Origin: Virgibacillus salexigens
GTDB lineage: Bacteria > Bacillota > Bacilli > Bacillales > Amphibacillaceae
Direction of reading: 5' to 3'
Length of the DNA stretch: 64,000 nt
Assembly (NCBI RefSeq): GCF_014905415.1
Contig: NZ_BNEO01000001.1
Coordinates: forward strand, 868,001 to 932,000
Positions within the stretch are counted from its first letter, which is position 1. Each line of letters starts with the position of its first letter. The notes beneath the pieces were generated by a model, which saw nothing but the letters and a program-made list of their open reading frames with translations, made no database searches and was not told where the DNA came from. A program made the position numbers and the translations under genes. Shown piece by piece: positions 1 through 8,531 of the stretch.

Positions 1-866
1 TCCATTGGAGTTGCTACTACTGGAAGCTGCTCATCAATTTCTATCCACTGGTTGTCGCCATAATGGATACTCTTTAAGCGAATACGACCTTCTTCAGCTA
101 GTAGAACACCTTCTGTACCATACAGTTCCAATTGGAAAGGACTACTATATGATAAAAAGCCAGTTTCCACAACGCCTAATGCTCCAGAAGCGTATTCTAT
201 GGTTACTACTGCTGCATCATCAACATCCTTACTAACTTGGGGCTGCATTCTTGCATAAACTGCCTTCGGATCTTTGGCTAAGCGGTTTGTTAAATAAATT
301 GGATGTGCACCAAGATCAATTAGTGCTCCACCACCAGTTTGCGCTTTATTAAAGAAACGCTTTGGCAGCCAGCCTGCTTCTTTTCCAGCTGGAGCAACTG
401 CTCCATTATGCGCTAGCCGGCAGCGAATCATCGATAAATCCCCTAGCCATCCTTCGTTTAGCGCATGATCTGCCTGCAGAAATTCTTTCTCCGTAAGCCT
501 TGGTAGCGATAGCATTAATTTGATACCAGCGTCTTCTGCCTGTTTAATAATCTCCTGACAATCTTCTATGGTGAAAGCCAATACTTTCTCGCTAAAAATA
601 TGTTTTTGATACTGACAAGCTTTTAACATGACTTTCTTATGCTGATCTGTAGGTGTGGTAATAATGACAGCGTCTATATCCGGACTTGAACAAACCTGAT
701 CAATATCTGCTTCAAAAGCAACATCTAATTCGTTCGCCCATCGCCTTCCACGATCGGGGTCTTCATCCCAAACCATTTCCACTTGTAAATCTGGATGTGC
801 GATTGCTTCCCTTGCATAGTCGTCAGCATGAACATGCCATCTACTTAATAATGCTACTCGAATCAT
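1..866 (-). CDS. Gfo/Idh/MocA family oxidoreductase (3' end lies outside the window)
   Basis: The gene reads from an ATG at 866 leftward off the window edge, so about 288 residues are visible and the C-terminus is missing. The N-terminus opens like a dinucleotide-binding fold (MIRVALLSRWHVHADDYARE). An EK motif follows (FSEKVLAFTIEDC), then a GGGALIDLGAHPIYL segment typical of the C-terminal domain of the family. AGGGTGG lies upstream of the ATG. These proteins oxidise or reduce sugar hydroxyls with a bound NAD(P) cofactor; the substrate cannot be read from sequence. It follows the next Gfo/Idh gene by only 23 bases and probably shares its transcript. Family call is firm, specificity unknown. 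Confidence 0.85.
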   Translation of the reverse strand, partial: MIRVALLSRWHVHADDYAREAIAHPDLQVEMVWDEDPDRGRRWANELDVAFEADIDQVCSSPDIDAVIITTPTDQHKKVMLKACQYQKHIFSEKVLAFTIEDCQEIIKQAEDAGIKLMLSLPRLTEKEFLQADHALNEGWLGDLSMIRCRLAHNGAVAPAGKEAGWLPKRFFNKAQTGGGALIDLGAHPIYLTNRLAKDPKAVYARMQPQVSKDVDDAAVVTIEYASGALGVVETGFLSYSSPFQLELYGTEGVLLAEEGRIRLKSIHYGDNQWIEIDEQLPVVATPM

Positions 867-889
867 TCTTATTGCCACCCTTTTTTTGT

Positions 890-1972
890 TTAGTCAAAAT
901 AAACTGCTTTCCCCGTTTTTGCAGATTGATAGATCGCTTCTAAAATTTGGGTCACTACGAGAGCCTGTTGAGGCTGGACAACTGTTTCTTTGTCTTCGAT
1001 TATGGACTCAATCCACAGTCGCGCTTCTAGATCAGCGTCAGATTCTGTTTCCCCATCATAAAAGGCAACACCACCCGCTCCTAAATCTACATTCGTCGTG
1101 TAAAGCTTTCCAAATTCTTCTCCATTCATGCGCAAACCATCTTTCATATCAGCTCCGCCTTCAGATCCACTTAGGGAGCATTTTGCCTCGTCTACGTCTA
1201 AGGAGTTTAATGCCCAGCTAGATTCCAAGATTATGGTAGCACCGTTTTTCATTGTGATAAATCCAAACGCGGAATCTTCTACATTGAAAGCCTTTGGATC
1301 CCATGAACCCCAAGGATTTGCTGCATTCTCTTTCTTTCCTAATTGATGATGCGTAGCCCCCATAACCACTTTCGGCTCATAGTTATTCATCATCCATAAT
1401 GTTAAGTCAAGTGCATGTGTTCCAATATCAATTAATGGACCGCCGCCTTGCTTCTCCTCATCTAAAAACACTCCCCATGTAGGGACAGCACGCCGTCGAA
1501 TCGCATGAGCTTTTGCAAAATAAATCTCTCCTAAGTCGCCGCGATCACAAACTTGTTTTAAATATCGACTATCTGGTCGAAAACGATTATTGTAACCAAT
1601 CGTTAATTTTTTGTTTGATTGATTGGCCGCCTCGAGCATTGCCTTGGCTTCTTCTGCTGTTTTTGCCATTGGTTTTTCGCACATGACATGCTTATCTGCT
1701 TGCAGCGCAGCAATACTAATTTCTGCATGAGAAATATTTGGTGTAAGAACATGGACGACATCAATCGCTGAATCTTTCAACAAATCTTGATAGTTTTGAT
1801 ACACGCTTGAACCTTCCACTCCATATTCTTTCGCTGCCTGTTCGGCCTTTTCCTTCTTCACATCACAGAAAGCAACGAGCTCTACCTGCTGTAGTTTTGA
1901 TAAACTCGGCAAATGCTTTCCAAAGGCAATGCCACCACAACCAATAATTCCTACTTGAACTTTCTCTGTCAT
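890..1972 (-). CDS. Gfo/Idh/MocA family sugar oxidoreductase
   Basis: About 360 residues, the usual length for the family. The N-terminal Rossmann motif is VGIIGCGGIAFGKH. The catalytic-region motif is MCEKPMAKTAEEA, followed by GGGPLIDIGTHALDL. The ATG at 1972 was preferred; an in-frame ATG at 1984 has GAGG directly against it with no spacing, so the start is uncertain by four codons. It lies 45 bases after the MalG-type permease of the first ABC importer and is probably co-transcribed with it. A likely role is NAD-dependent oxidation of the imported sugar, as ThuB does in trehalose-type loci, but that is inference from context. Confidence 0.88.
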   Translation of the reverse strand: MTEKVQVGIIGCGGIAFGKHLPSLSKLQQVELVAFCDVKKEKAEQAAKEYGVEGSSVYQNYQDLLKDSAIDVVHVLTPNISHAEISIAALQADKHVMCEKPMAKTAEEAKAMLEAANQSNKKLTIGYNNRFRPDSRYLKQVCDRGDLGEIYFAKAHAIRRRAVPTWGVFLDEEKQGGGPLIDIGTHALDLTLWMMNNYEPKVVMGATHHQLGKKENAANPWGSWDPKAFNVEDSAFGFITMKNGATIILESSWALNSLDVDEAKCSLSGSEGGADMKDGLRMNGEEFGKLYTTNVDLGAGGVAFYDGETESDADLEARLWIESIIEDKETVVQPQQALVVTQILEAIYQSAKTGKAVYFD

Positions 1973-2017
1973 ATACTCCACCATCCTCTAAAGTTTAATT
2001 TTATTAAATCCGAACTC

Positions 2018-2839
2018 CTATTCTTTCACAGAGCCAGATGTCAAACCAGAAACGATTCTTCGTTGGAAAATCAGTACTAAAATGACAATTGGAATCGTCA
2101 CAATTACTGTTGCAGCAGAAATATCCCCCCATGGAACAGAGAATTCACTCTGGTACATTGAAATCCCAACCGGTACTGTTCTCCACGAATCCTCACTATT
2201 AATCGTTAATGCGAAAAGATACTCATTCCAAGCAGCAATAAATACAAGAATCCCTGTAGTAAAAATGCCTGGTGTTGCCAGCGGGAAGATAATCTTACGA
2301 AATGTTTGGAACGGACTAGCCCCATCCAATTTCGCTGACTCCTCCAATTCATAAGGAATCTTTTGGAAAAATGTAGATAGAATCCAAATTGCAAGTGGAA
2401 GACTGATTGTAATATAAGGAATTATTAAACCTAAGTAGCTATTACGTAAACCTAAACCTGTAACAAGATTAAACATTGGCGATATGATCGCAATCTGCGG
2501 GAACATTGACGCAGCTAAGACAATTCCTAAAATCAGGCCTTTCCCCTTAATTGGCAGCCTTGTTACCGCATAAGCAGTAAACGAAGCAAAAACAAGTGCT
2601 AATAACGTTGTCAGGATCGATACGACAAAACTATTGAGCATATATCGTAACAATGGTCGATTTGTTAAAGCAGCCTCATAGGAGGATAGTGATGGATTAC
2701 TTGTAAACCATTTAAACGAAGAAAAGATTTCATTTACTGGTTTAATCGATGTCAAGAATACCCAGATGAATGGGAACATGACGAGAAATACAAAGATAAT
2801 CAAGAAAATATAAAAACCAATTTTTCCACGTTTGTTCAT
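2018..2839 (-). CDS. CUT1 sugar ABC transporter permease, MalG type (importer 1)
   Basis: About 273 residues with six hydrophobic segments. The C-terminal EAA loop reads LEESAKLDGASPFQTF and contacts the ATPase. The ATG at 2839 is preceded by GAGGAGGGG at good spacing; an upstream in-frame codon at 2872 would overlap the previous gene and lacks a site. It forms the membrane channel with the MalF-type permease just upstream. The lipoprotein at 4254 would deliver substrate. No ATPase gene accompanies the operon. The substrate is probably a disaccharide or glucoside, judged from the binding protein. Confidence 0.92.
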   Translation of the reverse strand: MNKRGKIGFYIFLIIFVFLVMFPFIWVFLTSIKPVNEIFSSFKWFTSNPSLSSYEAALTNRPLLRYMLNSFVVSILTTLLALVFASFTAYAVTRLPIKGKGLILGIVLAASMFPQIAIISPMFNLVTGLGLRNSYLGLIIPYITISLPLAIWILSTFFQKIPYELEESAKLDGASPFQTFRKIIFPLATPGIFTTGILVFIAAWNEYLFALTINSEDSWRTVPVGISMYQSEFSVPWGDISAATVIVTIPIVILVLIFQRRIVSGLTSGSVKE

Positions 2840-2852
2840 GCTACTCCCCTCC

Positions 2853-4178
2853 TCATTTTGTTCGACCTGCAAATAAATCGGAACCGATCAATTTCACATA
2901 GATGAAACTGATTAATGCTACACATAAGAACACGATAACCGACAACACAGATCCTTCTCCAAAATTTTGTTGAGCAAATAAGGTTTTATACGCGTACACC
3001 GAAATGGATTCCGTTGCATTCGCTGGTCCACCACCAGTTAATACATAAATCAAATCAAATACACGGAATGCATCCAGCGTTCTAAATAGTAAAGCTACTA
3101 GAATAGAAGATTTTAACAATGGCAAGGTGATCTTCCAAAATTGTTGCCACTTATTCGCCCCGTCTACGCCGGAAGCTTCATAGAGTGAACTCGGAATCGT
3201 CTGTAAGCCTGCTAGTATCAATAAAGCCATATATGGTGTTGTTTTCCAGACATCGGCTAAGATAATGGAGAACATTCCTCCATTAGACGTTGATAATAAC
3301 CAGGATTCTCCTGGAATTAGATTTAGAGATGCTAAATAATGAGCTACGATACCAGACTGCCCATCATAGAGAAAACCCCACATCATGGCAGCCACAGCAG
3401 TTGGGATTGCCCAAGGAATTAATACTGAAGCACGAATGAGGCCTCTACCTTTAAACGCTCGATTAATAAGTAACGCGATACAAACACCAAGCACTAGCTC
3501 CAATGCAACTGTTACAACAGTAAAGAACGTTGTATTCCACAAGGATTTCCACATGCGTGTGTCCTGTAGATATTTTCCATAGTTTTTTAATCCAATGAAG
3601 TTCGATTTTAAGATGGTTTCTCCAGTCGCCCCCAGTAAATCCGCAGATTGGTTAATATTTTCACTGACTGTTTCATCTGAGACAGAGGAGGCTAAGCCTG
3701 TTAATTTATCTTGATAACTCATTAAAGCATCACGATATTCGTCTGCGAATCCATTATCAATCTTCTGGTATTTCAAATCGGAATCCGTGACCGGCTGATA
3801 GTTCATAATTAATTCATCGACTTTTTCCACTTTCTGCTTGGTTTCTTCATCTTCTACTAATTCTTGATGATACCCATTTATCTTTTCCTTTATGTCGGTA
3901 ATAGTTGCTGCTGCTTCCCCTTCTACAGATGAAGCTAAATCCTCTAATTGACTATTAATATAAAAATGATTATCTACGTATCTCTCTAAATCAATATTGG
4001 CACTTAACATTAGTTCAGACCGGTTCGGATCATTTAATCGATAATCAAATAAACTATTCCAGAACGACTGCGCCACTGGCCAAAGCACAACAACAAAAAC
4101 AAGAATTAATGAAGGCAGAACCATTGCATAACCAAGTTGTTTCTCATTCAATTGAAAGCTGCGTTTTTTCCTCTTCAT
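2853..4178 (-). CDS. CUT1 sugar ABC transporter permease, MalF type, with a large extracytoplasmic insertion
   Basis: The protein has 441 residues, whereas most MalF-type partners have about 290-310. TM1 lies near residues 15-35. The conserved core then resumes near residue 195 with FIGLKNYGKYLQD. Between them is an extra stretch of roughly 130-150 hydrophilic, mainly helical residues. The EAA loop is intact (YEASGVDGANKWQQF). In E. coli MalF the large P2 loop sits at the equivalent point of the core fold and contacts the binding protein, so a similar role is plausible here. The start has AAGGAGGG upstream. A hairpin at 4212-4242 separates it from the binding-protein gene. Confidence 0.9.
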   Translation of the reverse strand: MKRKKRSFQLNEKQLGYAMVLPSLILVFVVVLWPVAQSFWNSLFDYRLNDPNRSELMLSANIDLERYVDNHFYINSQLEDLASSVEGEAAATITDIKEKINGYHQELVEDEETKQKVEKVDELIMNYQPVTDSDLKYQKIDNGFADEYRDALMSYQDKLTGLASSVSDETVSENINQSADLLGATGETILKSNFIGLKNYGKYLQDTRMWKSLWNTTFFTVVTVALELVLGVCIALLINRAFKGRGLIRASVLIPWAIPTAVAAMMWGFLYDGQSGIVAHYLASLNLIPGESWLLSTSNGGMFSIILADVWKTTPYMALLILAGLQTIPSSLYEASGVDGANKWQQFWKITLPLLKSSILVALLFRTLDAFRVFDLIYVLTGGGPANATESISVYAYKTLFAQQNFGEGSVLSVIVFLCVALISFIYVKLIGSDLFAGRTK

Positions 4179-4211
4179 GGTAACCCTCCTTCTCCTACAT
4201 CTCTATTTATA

Positions 4212-4242
4212 AAGGCAAGATGAGGAATGCCCACCTTGCCTT
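4212..4242 (-). other. Intercistronic hairpin between binding protein and permease genes
   Basis: AAGGCAAG and CTTGCCTT form an 8-bp stem just after the binding-protein stop codon, with no strong T-run on the transcribed strand. Such stem-loops often stabilise the upstream message and lower downstream permease expression. Confidence 0.6.
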
Positions 4243-4253
4243 ATTAACCTTCC

Positions 4254-5558
4254 TTATTCGTTCATCGCAGCTTCCATTTTCGTTTGCATATTGGTAGCAG
4301 CTTGTTGTGGATTCTGATCACCAGTTAGGACTTTAGAGATTTCAATTTGCATAATATCTGAGATTTCTGGATAAATTGGTGTTACTGGACGGGGCACTGC
4401 GGTTTGCAATACTTCTCGGAAATCTGGGTTCCCAAATAATGAATTTAACTGCTGTATTTCAGGATCATCATATAATGCTTCAATAGTTGGCGCACGGCCG
4501 CCCTCCACTGCCGAAATCTTTTGTCCTTCCGGTCCAGATATAAATTTTACAAACTCCCAAGCAGCTTCAGGATGTTCGGAGTAACGATTAATCATCGTCA
4601 TCCATCCACCTAATGCTGATGCACTCCCTGCATCCCCTTCTGGCATCGTGGTCATCTCTACATTCCCACTTATTGCAGAACGTTCTTCATCATTGGAAGA
4701 AGACATTAGGTATGGCCAGTTACGAGCAAAAACGGATTTCCCTTCAATCCAAGCATTCTCCGTTTCAATTTCTTGGAAATTAAGAATATTCTGTGGTACA
4801 AAATCAGAACCAACCACTTCTTTCATTTTTTCCAAAGCTTTAACGGTTTCCGGACTATCGACAACGACTTCATTATTCTCATTAACTACTTCTCCACCAT
4901 ACGATGCGATAAACTCAATCGCATTTGTAATTAATCCTTCATACTGTGCAGCTTGCATCAAATAACCAAATTCTGTCCCTTTTTCGCCTTTAAGGTTATT
5001 TGCTTGTTCAATAAGATCATCCCATGTTTTCGGCGGCTCATCGACGATATCTGTTCGGTAGTAGAGGATTCCGGCATCGGTATATTGTGGCATAGCCCAT
5101 TGTTTTCCATCGAATTTACCCGCCTGAACTGTACCAGGGAAGTAATCCTCCATATTGATTCCATCTTTTTCAATGAAACGATCTAGCTCTAAAGCATAAT
5201 TCGCTTGCGCAAACTCTGCTGGCCAAATCACATCTGCATTAAAAACGTCAATTTCTGTACTTTGCGAACTGAAAGCGGTTACATACTGGTCATGCGATTG
5301 ACCGGTATCTGCCGGCATTTCTTGTTCTTTCACGTTAATATTTGGGTGCTTCTCTTCAAATGCTTTAATAAGTGCTTCTGTCGCTGGTGTTGTATCTACT
5401 CCACGGGCATAAACGATAGTAACTTCCTCTTCATCACCTGATCCGGAACCATTTTGATCAGCAGTTTCGTCTTCGGATGAAGAGTCACTACAAGCAATTA
5501 GTACAAATGCCAAGCCAATCAATAGTAGAATAGGAAGCAAGTATTTAGATAACTTCAA
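4254..5558 (-). CDS. Sugar ABC transporter substrate-binding lipoprotein (importer 1)
   Basis: 434 residues, starting with TTG behind AAGGGGG. The signal peptide ends in the lipobox LIAC with lipidated Cys23, followed by a Ser/Asp/Glu-rich linker. The mature part is a family 1 extracellular solute-binding protein (VTIVYARGVDTTPATEALIKAF at its start) and resembles trehalose/maltose binders of the ThuE/LpqY kind. It captures sugar outside the membrane and hands it to the two permeases downstream. Upstream lie a perfect-hexamer sigma-A-type promoter (5645-5672) and LacI-type operators, so the adjacent LacI protein probably controls it. Confidence 0.92.
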   Translation of the reverse strand: MKLSKYLLPILLLIGLAFVLIACSDSSSEDETADQNGSGSGDEEEVTIVYARGVDTTPATEALIKAFEEKHPNINVKEQEMPADTGQSHDQYVTAFSSQSTEIDVFNADVIWPAEFAQANYALELDRFIEKDGINMEDYFPGTVQAGKFDGKQWAMPQYTDAGILYYRTDIVDEPPKTWDDLIEQANNLKGEKGTEFGYLMQAAQYEGLITNAIEFIASYGGEVVNENNEVVVDSPETVKALEKMKEVVGSDFVPQNILNFQEIETENAWIEGKSVFARNWPYLMSSSNDEERSAISGNVEMTTMPEGDAGSASALGGWMTMINRYSEHPEAAWEFVKFISGPEGQKISAVEGGRAPTIEALYDDPEIQQLNSLFGNPDFREVLQTAVPRPVTPIYPEISDIMQIEISKVLTGDQNPQQAATNMQTKMEAAMNE

Positions 5559-5575
5559 TGGAAATCCCCCTTGGT

Positions 5576-5590
5576 TTTTATCGATTTCAC
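5576..5590. promoter_or_regulatory. LacI-type operator half-match near the binding-protein start
   Basis: TTTTATCGATTTCAC shares the ATCGATTTCA core with the operator at 5620-5635. It lies between the promoter and the ribosome site of the importer 1 operon. Confidence 0.5.
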
Positions 5591-5619
5591 CACAATAACT
5601 TTATTTAATATTAGAAAAA

Positions 5620-5635
5620 ATGAAATCGATTACAT
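5620..5635. promoter_or_regulatory. LacI-family operator, importer 1 operon
   Basis: ATGAAATCGATTACAT is a near-perfect dyad around a central CG. It matches the core of the perfect palindrome in front of the LacI gene at 7546-7563. It sits just downstream of the -10 box at 5645, a position where a repressor blocks RNA polymerase. Confidence 0.72.
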
Positions 5636-5644
5636 TATGGTTTT

Positions 5645-5672
5645 ATTATAACCCTTATTCCCCTGTTGTCAA
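5645..5672 (-). promoter_or_regulatory. Sigma-A-type promoter of importer 1 operon
   Basis: On the minus strand, TTGACA (5667-5672) and TATAAT (5645-5650) are both perfect consensus hexamers, separated by 16 bases. The LacI operator follows immediately. Confidence 0.75.
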
Positions 5673-5739
5673 TAACTTTTTTATCCCACTCTAGATGTAT
5701 CAATAATGCATGCCTCTTTTATCATGGCCGAGAAATTGA

Positions 5740-5755
5740 ATGAAATCGATAATAC
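5740..5755. promoter_or_regulatory. Degenerate LacI-type operator
   Basis: ATGAAATCGATAATAC keeps one exact half of the dyad seen at 5620-5635. It lies about 110 bases upstream, behind the SDR stop codon. It may act as an auxiliary site for looping. Confidence 0.45.
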
Positions 5756-5777
5756 TTTTCAAAATAATGCCCTTACC

Positions 5778-6533
5778 CTATTGTCTTAGAAACCCCCCTT
5801 CTGAATGAATAACTTGACCGGTTATCCAGCCTGCTTGATCGCTTGCAAGAAAAGATACTAATTTTGCCGCATCGTCTGGTTCACCGATTCTTCCTGATAG
5901 AAATTTGGGGTGAAGTTCTTGTTTTAGCTCCTCCGTCATCCAGCCAGTATCTGTTGGTCCAGGATTAACCGCGTTTACGGTAATTCCAAGTGGGGCAAGT
6001 TCAGCTGATAATGACAAAGTAAATGCCGATATAGCTCCTTTTGTTGCACCGTATGCTAACTCATTGACCATTGGTCCTTGCGCCTGACCAGATGTTAAAT
6101 GGATAATCCGTCCATGATCAACATTTGTTTGTTCTAATTGACGTGCGAAGGCAGCACTTAATAACATTGTGTGACGCATATTGACTTGATAATGTTTATC
6201 TATTATTTCTGCATCAAGAATTTGGTAGCCATCCCTTGTAGAATGGGCCGCATTATTTACGAGAATAGTAGGAACTCCCATTTGATCTACCGCCGTCGTC
6301 ATTATTTCCCTATGTGCTTGTGTGTGGGACAAATCGATGCCCAAATAATTACATTCAACCCCACGTCTCCTAATTTCTTCTTGAAAAAACGTTGGCCAAC
6401 TAGCCTCTGCCCGAAAATGGGTAAAAAAGATCGAACTACCTGCCGCTGCAAGTTGACGGCAAATTGCCGCACCTATTCCATTGCCATGACTGACACCAGT
6501 AACAATCGCAATTTGGTTGGTTAATGAATACAT
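5778..6533 (-). CDS. Short-chain dehydrogenase/reductase (SDR)
   Basis: 251 residues, standard for classical SDRs. The cofactor loop is VTGVSHGNGIG (residues 11-21) and NNAA lies near residue 94. The catalytic residues read Ser148, Tyr161 and Lys165 in LTSGQAQ...YGATK. The C-terminal GWITGQVIHSEGGF is typical of 3-oxoacyl-ACP reductase-like SDRs. AAGGGGGG precedes the ATG. It lies 12 bases after the LacI gene, so both are probably one transcript repressed by that LacI protein. The substrate is likely a sugar or polyol; the automatic label 3-oxoacyl-ACP reductase should not be taken literally. Confidence 0.9.
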   Translation of the reverse strand: MYSLTNQIAIVTGVSHGNGIGAAICRQLAAAGSSIFFTHFRAEASWPTFFQEEIRRRGVECNYLGIDLSHTQAHREIMTTAVDQMGVPTILVNNAAHSTRDGYQILDAEIIDKHYQVNMRHTMLLSAAFARQLEQTNVDHGRIIHLTSGQAQGPMVNELAYGATKGAISAFTLSLSAELAPLGITVNAVNPGPTDTGWMTEELKQELHPKFLSGRIGEPDDAAKLVSFLASDQAGWITGQVIHSEGGFLRQ

Positions 6534-6545
6534 GATATTCCCCCC

Positions 6546-7538
6546 TTATGTTGATTCACGAATAATTAATTCATGTTCAAGAAGCATACTTTCTACCTTT
6601 TCTCCTCTTATCTTCTTAATAATCATTGTCGCTGAAATACATCCCATCCGGTACATCGGCTGCGATACCGTTGTCAGCGTTGGGTAGGTCATGTTAGAAA
6701 AGCTAATTTTGTCAAAGCCGATCACCGCTATGTCATTAGGCACATTCAACCCACTAGCGTGAATTTCTTTTAATGCACCAATGGCAAGAACATCAGACAC
6801 AGCAAAAACTGCATCAGGGCGATCGGCTTGGTTAAGAAGTGTCCGCATTGCTTGTTGCCCACTTTCAAAATTAAGCTTTTGGATATTATACATCCATTTC
6901 GCTTCTACAGACATATCGTACTCATTAAATGCCTTTTCATAACCAGCTTTCCGCTCACGTGCATATAAAAATTTTTCATCGGAATTAATGAATGCAATTT
7001 TCCTCTTTCCAATTTTAATTAAGTGCTTCACCGCTTGATAAGCAGCTAATTCATTATTAATCGAAACATAGGATATATGCCCTTCCTTATCAAATTCACT
7101 GCATTGTACAATTGGGTGTGTTTCTGCCAATTGCAATACATTATTTCGATTAATAGTTGGATCCATTAGAATAATACCATCGGCCATGCGATTACGAACA
7201 AGATTAAAATAAATCGCTTCTCTTTGAGGATTCGAATCCGTTTCACAAAGCATGATATTATAGCCTTCATGAATAGCAGTATCTTCTATCCCATTAATAA
7301 TCTCCGTATAAAACGGGTTCGAAATACTCGGTATTAACACAAGAAGTAGTCGGCTTTCTGAATTTCGTAAATTCCGTCCTAAAACACTGGGCGCGTAATT
7401 TAACGCTCCAATCGCTTGCTCAACTTTAAATCTTGTTGTTTCTTTTACAGTATGGGAATTATTAAGTACTCTAGAAACTGTGGCTACAGATACCCCTGCT
7501 TTTTTCGCTACTTCTTGTATAGTTGCCATGCTCCTCAC
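6546..7538 (-). CDS. LacI family transcriptional repressor
   Basis: About 330 residues. The N-terminal helix-turn-helix reads MATIQEVAKKAGVSVATVSR, followed by a hinge helix and a periplasmic-binding-protein-like effector domain (residues 60-330). The start is a GTG at 7538 or an ATG at 7529; AGAGG lies upstream of both, and the ATG gives the more typical N-terminus. A perfect 18-bp palindrome (7546-7563) sits directly upstream, overlapping the transcription start, which indicates autorepression. Matching sites in front of importer 1 indicate that it also controls that operon. The effector sugar is unknown. Confidence 0.93.
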   Translation of the reverse strand: MRSMATIQEVAKKAGVSVATVSRVLNNSHTVKETTRFKVEQAIGALNYAPSVLGRNLRNSESRLLLVLIPSISNPFYTEIINGIEDTAIHEGYNIMLCETDSNPQREAIYFNLVRNRMADGIILMDPTINRNNVLQLAETHPIVQCSEFDKEGHISYVSINNELAAYQAVKHLIKIGKRKIAFINSDEKFLYARERKAGYEKAFNEYDMSVEAKWMYNIQKLNFESGQQAMRTLLNQADRPDAVFAVSDVLAIGALKEIHASGLNVPNDIAVIGFDKISFSNMTYPTLTTVSQPMYRMGCISATMIIKKIRGEKVESMLLEHELIIREST

Positions 7539-7545
7539 ACCTCTA

Positions 7546-7563
7546 ATTGTAATCGATTACAAT
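7546..7563. promoter_or_regulatory. Perfect LacI-family operator (autoregulation)
   Basis: ATTGTAATCGATTACAAT is an exact 18-bp palindrome with the central CG typical of LacI-family operators. It lies directly after the -10 element of the LacI gene promoter. Confidence 0.82.
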
Positions 7564-7565
7564 AA

Positions 7566-7594
7566 ATCTTACTGTTTTGCTAATTAATTGTCAA
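7566..7594 (-). promoter_or_regulatory. Promoter of the LacI-SDR transcript
   Basis: On the minus strand TTGACA (7589-7594) is followed 17 bases later by TAAGAT (7566-7571). The operator at 7546-7563 covers the expected start point. Confidence 0.65.
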
Positions 7595-8332
7595 TATGCT
7601 AATTACTTATATACTCATAAACCGAATTATTGTTTGGGTTGCAATACATATTGCTCAACATTGGACCCAAAATAAACGATATGGCTTAAGTTGTTTTTCC
7701 TCAAAATACAAGAGCCTCTCCTGCTGCATATGGGGATGACTCTTGGAATAACTCTTGATAAGTAAATATGGCATACCTATTTAGTATTATTATAAAGGAA
7801 AATAACCAAAAATTCCTTAATTATTCAATTTTACCTTGGACTAAAAGTACTATACCAATCTAAGATGAAAAAATTCCAAAAGAACCGTAAGTAGGAAAAT
7901 AAATAGAATATAACCTACTTGTTGCCTTCAGCATAGCTACGCTTAATCTATTAGATCAAGCGTAGCTATGCCTTTTGTCTCTCGACAAATAGCTGGATCA
8001 GGTGCTAGAGTAATAAAAATAGAATGTGCAAATACGAAAGTTAGTTAGCGTTACGATATGTCTAGGCTACGAATCCTTCAAAAACGTTTTAACCCTTCAT
8101 ACGTAGGTTAGGAAGGAAGGGGGGCATAACTTGGATCAAAGAAACTACTAAATTCTTTCTTCATATACTAAGGAAATGCGGCTTTCAGATAAAGGAATGT
8201 ATCGAAGATTATGATTCTTCGATCATACATAACTTATCCCTATGGTTCTTTAGGCTCTTACACATATAAAATACCTAACAGCTTTTCATGTATATAGAAT
8301 ATATTCATTGTAATGAAGATTTGTACTAATTA
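7595..8332. other. Long non-coding stretch with hairpins, no supported gene
   Basis: No reading frame here has both a ribosome site and a recognisable product. The stretch holds the strong hairpin at 7931-7971 and a weaker one at about 8201-8223 (ATCGAAGA/TCTTCGAT). It could hold a small RNA, a long leader for the downstream transporter, or decayed sequence. Confidence 0.5.
7931..7971 (+). other. Very stable hairpin in non-coding DNA
   Basis: GCATAGCTACGCTT (7931-7944) pairs exactly with AAGCGTAGCTATGC (7958-7971). Inside, ATCTA and TAGAT also pair around a single base, so about 19 of 20 positions per arm match. A short CTTTTG follows on the plus strand, so it might terminate a plus-strand transcript, but no gene precedes it. 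Confidence 0.6.
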
Positions 8333-8348
8333 TTGTAAGCGTTTTAAC
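8333..8348 (+). promoter_or_regulatory. cre-like site upstream of the carboxylate transporter
   Basis: TTGTAAGCGTTTTAAC matches the CcpA consensus WTGNAANCGNWNNC at all but one fixed position. It is about 190 bases before the transporter start, which suggests catabolite control. Confidence 0.55.
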
Positions 8349-8531
8349 TTATGGAGAATTGATACAAGTTTCATACGGTATTTGTAGGCATTCAAAATTG
8401 GGAAGGATGAAAACGTGCAATTGTGCACGCTCAAGGTACTTTGAATGAGATAGAACAAATAATTAAGCACCTGATAACGAAAGCAAAGCGAACAACTAAA
8501 AGAAAGTATATTCATAACTAGGAGGCAAATC

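Noticed and set aside
5778-6533. Literal annotation of the SDR as 3-oxoacyl-ACP reductase (FabG)
   Set aside because: The fold fits, but the sugar-regulator context and lack of fatty-acid genes argue for a sugar or polyol dehydrogenase.
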